Source: Caldisericia bacterium (GTDB lineage Bacteria > Caldisericota > Caldisericia > B22-G15). Taken from it: 8,449 nt of DNA. Below the pieces are notes generated by a model. The model saw only the letters and a program-made list of their open reading frames with translations, had not been told where the DNA came from and ran no database searches. The stretch lies in NCBI GenBank assembly GCA_021158845.1, contig JAGGSY010000038.1, forward strand, positions 1-8,449, in the 5' to 3' direction. This document shows positions 1 to 6,585 of this stretch, piece by piece. The first letter of the stretch is position 1. Each line of letters opens with the position of its first letter. The position numbers and the translations under genes were made by a program.

Positions 1-826
1 CTTTAATAATATCATTAAATGTAGCGTTTCCTCTATTTACTATGAAATTGGCGTGCTTTGTAGAAACTTCTGCTCCTCCAATTCTCAAACCTTTACATCC
101 TGCTCTTTCTATTAACCATCCAGCTTGTTTCTCCTCTGGATTTTTAAATATACACCCGGCATTTGGATATGAATATGGTTGTGTCTTCTTTCTTTTCTCA
201 AAGTTTCTCTTTAAACTTTCATTTATCAAGTCTCTCTTGAATTTTTTGAGTTCCATTACTGCTTCAAGAATTATTAGTTTCTTCTCCATTATCTTAGAGG
301 ACCTATAGGAGAAACCTAATTCTTCTTTTTCTACCGCTTTAATCTTTCCATTTTTATCCATAACCTTTATTTCTCTAAGAATTTGAGATATGGAAAAGCC
401 GTTTGTTCCTGCATTCATGGTTATAGCTCCTCCAAGAGTACCTGGAATTCCAAGTAGAGATTCCATTCCTGAAAGTTCCTGATCTACAGTATAGGAGATA
501 AGTTTTGATAGAAGTACACCACTTTCAGATTTAAGAACAGATCCTTTAAGATTGAATCTGTTAAAGTTTATCTTTGATATTCTTATTACTATTCCTCTAA
601 CACCTTCATCTGATACAAGAAGATTTGACCCATTCCCAATTATGTAAAGAGGAATGTCTTTATCCCTTGCTATTGATAGTGTAACTCTTATATCTTCTTC
701 ATCCTGTGGTATTATCAGGAAGTCAACCTTACCACCAACTTTAAATGTAGTAAAATTCTTTAATTCAGCATCTCTTATAACCTTACCCTTAACAAATTTC
801 AAGAATGTATCCTCACTTAATTTCAC
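1..826 (-). CDS. murB: UDP-N-acetylenolpyruvoylglucosamine reductase MurB, 3' end cut by window edge
   Basis: MurB is the cytoplasmic FAD-dependent enzyme that reduces UDP-GlcNAc-enolpyruvate to UDP-MurNAc with NADPH. About 275 residues are visible and the frame is open to base 1. The FAD-binding part shows TTFKVGG (residues 26-32), IGNGSNLLVSDEGVRG (63-78) and the flavin/phosphate loop GIPGTLGGAITMNAG (126-140). The substrate domain starts with GFSYRSS (171-177), followed by AGCIFKNP (223-230), LIERAGCKG (238-246) and VSTKHANFIVN (254-264). The position that is usually the catalytic Ser in AG-S-x-FKNP is Cys225. The second catalytic residue, a C-terminal Glu, lies outside the window. I chose the GTG at 826 because AAGGAG sits 7 nt upstream and the protein then begins at the usual distance from the TTF motif; no in-frame ATG is available there. 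It overlaps the end of murC by 14 nt, so coupled translation is likely. Family assignment is very secure; the exact start is fairly secure. Confidence 0.96.
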   Translation of the reverse strand, partial: MKLSEDTFLKFVKGKVIRDAELKNFTTFKVGGKVDFLIIPQDEEDIRVTLSIARDKDIPLYIIGNGSNLLVSDEGVRGIVIRISKINFNRFNLKGSVLKSESGVLLSKLISYTVDQELSGMESLLGIPGTLGGAITMNAGTNGFSISQILREIKVMDKNGKIKAVEKEELGFSYRSSKIMEKKLIILEAVMELKKFKRDLINESLKRNFEKRKKTQPYSYPNAGCIFKNPEEKQAGWLIERAGCKGLRIGGAEVSTKHANFIVNRGNATFNDIIK

Positions 827-2189
827 CTAAGAACTCCTTGGCAAGATTTTTGATTTTCCCTGGACCCATAAATATAACAACATCATCTCTCTTAATTAAG
901 TTTACCAGATTTTTTATAACATGTTCAGATTCAAGATAGTATATTTTTTTATCAGGATACAGAAATTTTGCCTCAGTGTAGATCTTCTCTGTATTTATAC
1001 CGCTAATTTCTCTCTCATCTGCTGGATCCAGTGGGAGAAGAAAGACAATGTCTGCTTCCCTAATACTTTCTGCGTATTCTTTAAAGAGCATAGCTACCCT
1101 TGAGTATCTATGTGGTTCAAGCACAAGAATTATTCTTCTATCTTTAAAGACCTCCTTTGCGGTTTTTAGAGTAACTTCTATCTCTGTTGGATGATCTGCA
1201 TGGTCATCTATAATGGTGAATTTTTCATCATAAAGAATCTCAAATCTTCTTTTTGTTCCTTTAAACTCTGAAAGAGAGAGGAGTATCTCTTCTGGTTGGA
1301 GGTTTAGCTGGTATCCCACAAGAAAGGAAGCCATTGCATTAAGAATATTCTTTTCTCCGGGTATTTTTAATTTTAATCTTCCAACATTTTTTCCATTTAA
1401 AAAGATGTCACAGGATGTGTTTAACCCATTAATTTCAATATTTTTTGCAAACAAAGTGGCATTTCTATCCTTTAATGAAAAAGACAGAACCTCTGTTTTT
1501 GCGGTTTTTGAGTAATCTTTTAGAAAATCGTCATCAAGGTTTAGTATAACCTTATGGGAGGAACTACTCTCCATAAATCTTTTAAAGGCATCCTTTAAAA
1601 GGGAGAAGTTCCCTTTAAAAGGCCCATCCATGCTTAAGTGGTCTCTATCAACATTTAAAACAACTGGGATATATGGAGTTATCTTTAAAAAGGATAGATC
1701 ATGTTCGTCTGTTTCAAGAACCAGATATCTATCCTTCCCAAAATGACTGCCGAAGGGGACATCTTTACTTTCTCCACCTACATAGAAGGATGCATCTATT
1801 TTATTATCAATAAGCATTTTTGAGATCATGGAAGTGGTTGTGGTTTTCCCATGTGTTCCTGCAACTCCTATTATGTCTTTTTCTCTAAACAGAAGAGTTA
1901 TCATATCCATTCTGTGAAGAGATGGAATTCCTCTCTTTCTTGCCTCTATAATTTCAATGTTAGATTCAGGTATCGCCGAGGAGAACACCACTAAATCAGA
2001 ATTGTCTATATTAGAAGCTGAGTGCCCTATATATATTTTTACTCTCTTCTTTTCCAGTTCCTTACTTTTTGAAAAAGTTTTTATATCAGAGCCACTGACA
2101 TTGTATCCTGCCTCTACCAAAATGTTTGCAAGAGATGTCATTCCTGCCCCCCCTATGCCTATTAGATGTATATTTTTCACATCAAGCAT
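813..2189 (-). CDS. murC: UDP-N-acetylmuramate--L-alanine ligase MurC
   Basis: This is the cytoplasmic ATP-dependent ligase that adds L-Ala to UDP-MurNAc, the first of the four Mur ligase steps. It is 458 aa, the usual length. The N-terminal UDP-binding domain carries GIGGAGM (11-17). The central ATPase domain has the P-loop GTHGKTTT (111-118), ETDEHD (159-164), NVDRDH (179-184) and PGEKNILN (277-284). The C-terminal domain has KGTKRRFE (310-317), DDHADHP (328-334), EPHRYSR (358-364) and MGPGKI (441-446). The GTHGKTTT, RRFE and PHRYSR set is typical of MurC rather than MurD, MurE or MurF. The DDY(G/A)HHP motif is altered to DDHADHP, an uncommon change at two positions. The ATG at 2189 is preceded by AAAGGAG with 7 nt spacing, and overlaps the end of murG by 8 nt; the stop lies inside the start of murB. 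The identification is secure, and the enzyme is probably active given the intact P-loop. Confidence 0.97.
   Translation of the reverse strand: MLDVKNIHLIGIGGAGMTSLANILVEAGYNVSGSDIKTFSKSKELEKKRVKIYIGHSASNIDNSDLVVFSSAIPESNIEIIEARKRGIPSLHRMDMITLLFREKDIIGVAGTHGKTTTTSMISKMLIDNKIDASFYVGGESKDVPFGSHFGKDRYLVLETDEHDLSFLKITPYIPVVLNVDRDHLSMDGPFKGNFSLLKDAFKRFMESSSSHKVILNLDDDFLKDYSKTAKTEVLSFSLKDRNATLFAKNIEINGLNTSCDIFLNGKNVGRLKLKIPGEKNILNAMASFLVGYQLNLQPEEILLSLSEFKGTKRRFEILYDEKFTIIDDHADHPTEIEVTLKTAKEVFKDRRIILVLEPHRYSRVAMLFKEYAESIREADIVFLLPLDPADEREISGINTEKIYTEAKFLYPDKKIYYLESEHVIKNLVNLIKRDDVVIFMGPGKIKNLAKEFLGEIK
834..839 (-). promoter_or_regulatory. Shine-Dalgarno site that sets the murB GTG start
   Basis: AAGGAG on the minus strand lies 7 nt before GTG at 826-824, inside the last codons of murC. 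It supports the GTG over the later in-frame TTG at 802-800, which would remove eight residues and has no equally good site. Its place within murC fits translational coupling. Confidence 0.75.
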
Positions 2190-3201
2190 CTCTCATCTCC
2201 TTTTTTAAAATCGCTTTCCAGTCTGGTATGTTGAAAGATTCAAGATTCTTTATAAATTTCTCTCTTTCATGAAGAAGGTAAGATATGGAAGTTATAAGAG
2301 AGTGTGTATCTCCTTCCTCAACCACAAATCCCCCACCTAATTCTTTAAAAAATAACGCATTTTTAAGCTGATGAAGACTTCCCTTTATTGGAATTATTAT
2401 GGCAGGCTTTCTTGCATTTATCAATTCCCATATGGTGGAGGCACCACCTCTTGCTATTACGAAGTCTGATATTTTGTAATAAGAAGGCATATTATATACA
2501 TACTCCTTTAAAACATGAGGGAAGGCATATTTAAAAGAAAGTTTTACATTTCCCTTTATAATTATTCCCTGAAGATTCATCTTCTGAATTTCTTTTTCTA
2601 CTTCTTTAAGCATTTTAAGTAACACATATGAACCCTGACTTCCCCCAAAGGCTAAAAAGATAGGTTTATCTTTATCTAATTGTATCTCTTCCAATATTCT
2701 ACTACAGTCTGATTCAACATCAATTTCTCTTACAGGTAAACCGGTGAAAACACTCTTCCTATTTTTAATGTATTTTTTTGTTTCAGGAAAAGAAATAAAA
2801 ACTTTTTCTGCGTATTTTGAAAAAATTTTTGTAACCTTTCCCGGTATTGTGTTCTGTTCATGAAGATAGATTGGAATTTTAAGAATCTTAGCCCAGAAAA
2901 GCATGGGAAATGCAGTATAGCTTCCTGTTCCTAAGATGCTCTCTGGCTTGAAGCTTCTTATTACATTGAATGCTGTGAATAGAGAGATAAGTATTGAGGG
3001 GTAATGGAAAAAACGATTTGATGGAGGAGTAAGTGGTAGAACCCTATAGTTTACATTCATGCTTTTCACTATTCTTAATTCCGTTTCTCTTTTACCTACA
3101 GTGAATAACACTTCCCACCCAATTCTTTCGAGTTCCTTTCCAATAAGGATGGCAGGGTAAAGATGTCCACCAGTGCCACCTGATGCAATTATCATTCTCA
3201 T
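2182..3201 (-). CDS. murG: Lipid II-forming GlcNAc transferase MurG
   Basis: MurG is a GT-B fold, peripheral membrane glycosyltransferase. It transfers GlcNAc from UDP-GlcNAc to lipid I on the cytoplasmic face, giving lipid II. From the chosen start it is 339 aa, slightly short but normal. The N-terminal domain has the glycine loop GGTGGHLYPA (8-17), GTGSYTAFP (91-99) and LHEQN (113-117), the lipid I-binding side. The C-terminal domain has FTGLPVR (152-158), the second glycine loop GGSQGS (186-191), ARGGASTIWEL (250-260) with the conserved donor-binding Glu259, and HQLKNA (277-282). The frame stays open upstream to 3489, but that part runs inside ftsW and has no MurG similarity. The ATG at 3201 fits because it overlaps the ftsW stop as ATGA, has AAGGGGG 5 nt upstream and puts GGTGGH at the expected place. 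The next Met, at 3195, is also possible. Identification is secure. Confidence 0.97.
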   Translation of the reverse strand: MRMIIASGGTGGHLYPAILIGKELERIGWEVLFTVGKRETELRIVKSMNVNYRVLPLTPPSNRFFHYPSILISLFTAFNVIRSFKPESILGTGSYTAFPMLFWAKILKIPIYLHEQNTIPGKVTKIFSKYAEKVFISFPETKKYIKNRKSVFTGLPVREIDVESDCSRILEEIQLDKDKPIFLAFGGSQGSYVLLKMLKEVEKEIQKMNLQGIIIKGNVKLSFKYAFPHVLKEYVYNMPSYYKISDFVIARGGASTIWELINARKPAIIIPIKGSLHQLKNALFFKELGGGFVVEEGDTHSLITSISYLLHEREKFIKNLESFNIPDWKAILKKEMRDA

Positions 3202-4271
3202 GATATCCCCCTTGATGTGTTTATAAGTAGTCCCATCTCTATTCCATTTATCAGTAGTGCAGTACCTCCATAACTTAAGAATGGAAATGGGAGACCTGTT
3301 ACTGGAAGAAGGCCTATGTTTACCCCTATAACCACAAAGGATTGTAAAACTATGTGGGTAGTGATTCCAAAGGATAGAAATTTGATAAAGGGATCCTTTG
3401 CTTTTACCGATACCCTGTAACCTCTTATAAGGATACCCAATATAAGTATTATAATTATTAACCCTCCTGTGAGACCTGACTCTTCGCATATGAGTGAGAA
3501 TATAAAATCCTTGGATACATAAGGGATATAATCAAATTTCTGTTTTCCCATCATGTATCCTCTTCCAAAGATACCTCCCGAACCTATAGCTATAAGTGAT
3601 TGTGCTATTTGATAGCTTTTATCTGTGTTGTATTTGAAGGGTTGAAGAGTGTATATTATTCTTTCCCACCAAGATCTGTTTAGTTTAACCATAACAGGAA
3701 ATAGTAATGAAACACTCAAGGGAACAAGAAAATGTTTCTTATTCCATGTTCCTATGTAGAGCATTGAGAGTAATATTAGATAGGTTAATGCACCTGTGCT
3801 AAGATCTTTTTCAAAAACTATTAGAAGTATTCCTATCCCTGAGTAGAGTATCAGGGGAAAGAGGTATCTCCATTTTTTCCATATAAAGTATTCACTGGAT
3901 AGAACATAGGAGGAATAAATTATTAACGCAAGTTTAAATAGTTCTGATGGCTGGAAGGAGAAACTCCCTATAATAATCCATCTTCTGTAATCACTTCTTA
4001 AGGAAAGACCGGGTATATAGACAAGAACAAGAAGTAAAAGGGAAATTATAAATAGAGGTTTTGCGAATTTCTTTATGGTTTTCAATGGAACTATAATAAA
4101 TAGAATCAGAGCAGATATTGATATTGCTACATGAATGAGGTATCTCTTAAAGGAGGTGAATTCTCCATACTTTAAAAAATCCACAGATGAGGCAGAGAAC
4201 TGCCAGAGGATTCCGAATATGTAAAGCACAACTACCATTAGGATCAAAAGAAGATCAGGATTTTTTCTCAC
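3198..4271 (-). CDS. ftsW: SEDS-family peptidoglycan polymerase FtsW
   Basis: FtsW is an integral membrane glycosyltransferase that polymerises lipid II at the division septum, normally with a class B penicillin-binding protein. The protein is 357 aa with about ten hydrophobic segments (roughly 8-25, 43-62, 70-87, 111-125, 136-152, 158-173, 180-195, 265-285, 298-322 and 328-352). SEDS signatures include FSASS (25-29), RRWI near 96-99 followed by FQPSELFKLA (106-115), EKDLSTG (154-160), QSLIAIGSGG (224-233), KDFIFS with Asp255 at the expected catalytic position, CEESGLTGG (262-270), and LPFPFLSYGGT (327-337). Its place between murD and murG favours FtsW over the paralogues RodA and SpoVE. The usual PE-x-HTDFIF loop reads PYVSKDFIF here, so the Glu and His are gone while the Asp stays. 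The start is GTG at 4271 with GGAGG 6 nt upstream; it overlaps murD by 17 nt. Family is certain; the division-specific role is inferred from context. Confidence 0.94.
   Translation of the reverse strand: MRKNPDLLLILMVVVLYIFGILWQFSASSVDFLKYGEFTSFKRYLIHVAISISALILFIIVPLKTIKKFAKPLFIISLLLLVLVYIPGLSLRSDYRRWIIIGSFSFQPSELFKLALIIYSSYVLSSEYFIWKKWRYLFPLILYSGIGILLIVFEKDLSTGALTYLILLSMLYIGTWNKKHFLVPLSVSLLFPVMVKLNRSWWERIIYTLQPFKYNTDKSYQIAQSLIAIGSGGIFGRGYMMGKQKFDYIPYVSKDFIFSLICEESGLTGGLIIIILILGILIRGYRVSVKAKDPFIKFLSFGITTHIVLQSFVVIGVNIGLLPVTGLPFPFLSYGGTALLINGIEMGLLINTSRGIS
3207..3213 (-). promoter_or_regulatory. Shine-Dalgarno site that sets the murG start
   Basis: AAGGGGG on the minus strand lies 5 nt before the ATG at 3201-3199. 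It decides the murG start within a long upstream-open frame. The start codon overlaps the ftsW stop (ATGA, bases 3201-3198), a common arrangement for coupled re-initiation. Confidence 0.75.
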
Positions 4272-5625
4272 TCATTTCCTCCACGATTTTTATAAACTTC
4301 TCTCCTCTGTCCTCAAAGTCCACAAACATGTCAAAACTTGCGCAAGCTGGAGATAAAAGGAAGAAGTCTCCCTTTTCACCTATGTTGAGAGCCACTTCAA
4401 CAGCTTCCCTCAAATTTTTTACCTTTTTGTAAGACTTGAAGCCTATCTCCTTAAGTATCTTTTCAATTTCAGGAGCAGTTTCTCCCATTAAAAGAATATA
4501 CTTTACTCTATCCACAGAAAAATTTATAAGTTTGTGAAAATCTGTTTTTTTACTACTGCCACCAAGGAGGAGGATAATTCTTCCCTTTGGGAAGGCTGAA
4601 AGTGCTGCTATAGTTGATTCAGGTTTTGTTGATTTGGAGTCATTTATAAATGTTATACCCTTTATCCTTCCAGCATACTGGAGTCTATGTTCAAGTCCTT
4701 TAAAATCCTTAAGTGTCTTTCTTATGGCTTCAACCTTTGCACCCATAATATAAGCTCCAAGAGATGCTCCAAGTATATTCCTTATGTTGAATTCCCCTCT
4801 TAACAGTATATCTTTGGAATCAATTATTTCTTTTTTTATATTGTCAAATTGAATTAGAAGTTTTCCATTTGTTAGATACGCTCCTTCCACCTCTTTCTTT
4901 GTTGAAAAGAAAAGAACTCTTGAGTTTATATTATTGGAGAGATTTCTTACAGTCTTATCGTCGTAGTTTAATATTGCATAATCTTTATCTGTTTGATTTA
5001 TAAAGGTCCTCTTCTTTACTTCAAGATACTCTTCCATTGTGGAGTATCTATTCAAATGGTCTTCATGGAAACTTACAAATATCACCACATGAGGTTTAAA
5101 TCTTTTTATTGTTTCAAGTTGAAAACAGGAGACCTCAAGCACAAATATTCCGTCTCTCTTATCCATTACAATCTTGGAGAGCGGTATCCCAATGTTACCA
5201 CCAATAGTCACCGGTAGACCAGAATTTTTGAGGAATAGATACGTAAGGGTGGTGGTGGTGCTTTTTCCGGATGTGCCAGTTATGGCAATAACTTCTCCAT
5301 TTATAAATCTGAATCCAAACTCAAGTTCACCAATTATCTCTATTCCTTTCTCTCTTGCCTCTTTCAAAACTGGGATGTTTAAGGGAACTCCAGGGCTTAC
5401 CACTATAAGATCTGAGTTTAGGATTCTTTCAGAGTTTTTCCCAAACTCATACTCAACTCCTTCCTTCCTTAGGTCCTCTATTAAATCTTTAAATCTCTCC
5501 TCCCCCCTTTTCTCGCTTAAAAAAACCTTTGCTCCCTCTTTTTTTGCAAGAAGTGCAGCGTAAAAACCAGAGAATTTGGTGGAACCTATACCAATAACCG
5601 ATACTCTTTTATTTAAAAGATTCAT
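4255..5625 (-). CDS. murD: UDP-MurNAc-L-Ala--D-glutamate ligase MurD
   Basis: MurD is the cytoplasmic ATP-dependent ligase that adds D-Glu to UDP-MurNAc-L-Ala. It is 456 aa, normal for the family. The N-terminal UDP-binding domain opens with GIGSTKFSG (12-20). The central domain has the P-loop GTSGKSTT (117-124), GGNIG (142-146), EVSCFQLE (164-171), HEDHLNRY (187-194), the carbamylated-lysine region around Lys204/205, and EFNIRN (278-283). The C-terminal domain has GLEHRLQ (310-316), NDSKSTK (328-334), LLGGSSKKTDF (353-363) and SPACASFD (425-432), which is typical of MurD and binds D-Glu-bearing product. The usual NDSKATN ends in Lys rather than Asn. The ATG at 5625 directly follows the mraY stop with no spacer, and GGAGGT sits about 6 nt upstream inside mraY. 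Its stop lies within the start of ftsW. Identification is very secure, and all core catalytic motifs are present. Confidence 0.97.
   Translation of the reverse strand: MNLLNKRVSVIGIGSTKFSGFYAALLAKKEGAKVFLSEKRGEERFKDLIEDLRKEGVEYEFGKNSERILNSDLIVVSPGVPLNIPVLKEAREKGIEIIGELEFGFRFINGEVIAITGTSGKSTTTTLTYLFLKNSGLPVTIGGNIGIPLSKIVMDKRDGIFVLEVSCFQLETIKRFKPHVVIFVSFHEDHLNRYSTMEEYLEVKKRTFINQTDKDYAILNYDDKTVRNLSNNINSRVLFFSTKKEVEGAYLTNGKLLIQFDNIKKEIIDSKDILLRGEFNIRNILGASLGAYIMGAKVEAIRKTLKDFKGLEHRLQYAGRIKGITFINDSKSTKPESTIAALSAFPKGRIILLLGGSSKKTDFHKLINFSVDRVKYILLMGETAPEIEKILKEIGFKSYKKVKNLREAVEVALNIGEKGDFFLLSPACASFDMFVDFEDRGEKFIKIVEEMSEKKS
4278..4282 (-). promoter_or_regulatory. Shine-Dalgarno site for the ftsW GTG start
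   Basis: GGAGG on the minus strand lies 6 nt before GTG at 4271-4269. The nearby ATG at 4276 is in the murD frame and encodes a late murD Met, so it is not the ftsW start. This supports the non-ATG start of ftsW. Confidence 0.7.
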
Positions 5626-6585
5626 CTATTTACCTCCAATTAAAAGAATAGATACAATCAGTAGAAGAAACTGGATAATCCAGAATCTAAGGGTAATTTT
5701 TTCTTCAGGTATTCCCATCAGTTCAAAGTGATGATGTATAGGTGCCATTCTAAATATCCTCTTGCCCTCTCCATACTTTCTCTTTGTCCATTTAAAATAA
5801 GACACCTGTATTATTACTGAAAGGGTCTCAACTATAAATATAAACATTAAGATTGGAAGGAATAGTTCTACCCTCAATATGACAGAGACTCCCATAAATA
5901 TGGAACCAAGTATCATTGAACCTGTATCTCCCATAAATATCTGTGCTGGGTGAAAATTGTACCACAAAAATGCAATAAGTGTTCCTGAAAGAACAATAAG
6001 GATGATAAACAACGGTTCTTTTTCTGAGAAGAATGTAAGGTAAAATGGTAAAAGGATTAAAGATAAACCTCCAAGAAGTCCATCAAGACCATCTGTAAGA
6101 TTGAAGCTGTTAATTCCTCCAACTATGACAAAGAGAAGGAAAGGGATGAAGAGGTAACTTAAATCTATATATGAAAGAGAGAAGGGTATAAGAATCCTTG
6201 TTCCCACATTTTTTTGTATGTAAAGTATGAAAGGTATTGCAAATAGAGTTTGGAATAAAAGTTTCCACCTTGCAAGAAGACCTGTGGAGTTTCTTTTTAT
6301 TATCTTTAAGAGATCATCTACAAAACCTATACTTCCCTCTAATAGTACAAAGATGAAAAGATTGTTGACCAGTGGATCCTTCTTAATGAATAGATATGAG
6401 AGAAAGGGAAGTAATAAAAAAAGTATTCCTCCCATAGTTGGTGTTCCTGTTTTTGATAGGTGTTTTTTGGGTCCTTCCTCTCTAACTATTTGACCCTTTC
6501 CTCTTCTCTTCTGAATTTTTATGATGATTGGGTATAAAGATAGAGAGATTAAAAATGAGAGAAAGAAGTGGATTGAAGTTAACAT
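5626..6585 (-). CDS. mraY: Phospho-N-acetylmuramoyl-pentapeptide-transferase MraY
   Basis: MraY is the inner-membrane enzyme that transfers phospho-MurNAc-pentapeptide from UDP to undecaprenyl phosphate, making lipid I. It is 319 aa, a little shorter than the E. coli enzyme. About ten hydrophobic helices are visible (near 4-23, 52-67, 75-92, 108-122, 134-157, 170-185, 191-209, 224-236, 241-261 and 299-317). Signatures are HLSKTGTPTMGG (42-53), FVDDLLK with Asp90 and Asp91, NSFNLTDGLDGL (159-170), FMGDTGS with the third catalytic Asp220, and APIHHHFE (281-288), the triple-His loop that separates MraY from WecA-like relatives. All known catalytic residues are in place, so it should be active. 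The ATG at 6585 has GGAGG 7 nt upstream and overlaps the end of murF by 7 nt; the stop abuts murD. Substrate comes from MurF and product goes to MurG in the same operon. Confidence 0.98.
   Translation of the reverse strand: MLTSIHFFLSFLISLSLYPIIIKIQKRRGKGQIVREEGPKKHLSKTGTPTMGGILFLLLPFLSYLFIKKDPLVNNLFIFVLLEGSIGFVDDLLKIIKRNSTGLLARWKLLFQTLFAIPFILYIQKNVGTRILIPFSLSYIDLSYLFIPFLLFVIVGGINSFNLTDGLDGLLGGLSLILLPFYLTFFSEKEPLFIILIVLSGTLIAFLWYNFHPAQIFMGDTGSMILGSIFMGVSVILRVELFLPILMFIFIVETLSVIIQVSYFKWTKRKYGEGKRIFRMAPIHHHFELMGIPEEKITLRFWIIQFLLLIVSILLIGGK

Noticed and set aside
813..826. Possible separate short gene or regulator between murC and murB
   Set aside because: The two genes overlap by 14 nt; there is no space for one.
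1591..1622. Imperfect inverted and direct repeat around CCTTTAAAAGGG and CCCTTTAAAAGG
   Set aside because: It lies inside murC and follows from repeated Phe-Lys and Leu-Lys codons in an AT-rich gene. It has no T-run terminator context on the coding strand.
3202..3489. Upstream extension of the murG frame by 96 codons
   Set aside because: The extension lies wholly within ftsW in another frame, has no MurG-like content, and the ATG at 3201 has a good Shine-Dalgarno site and places GGTGGH correctly.
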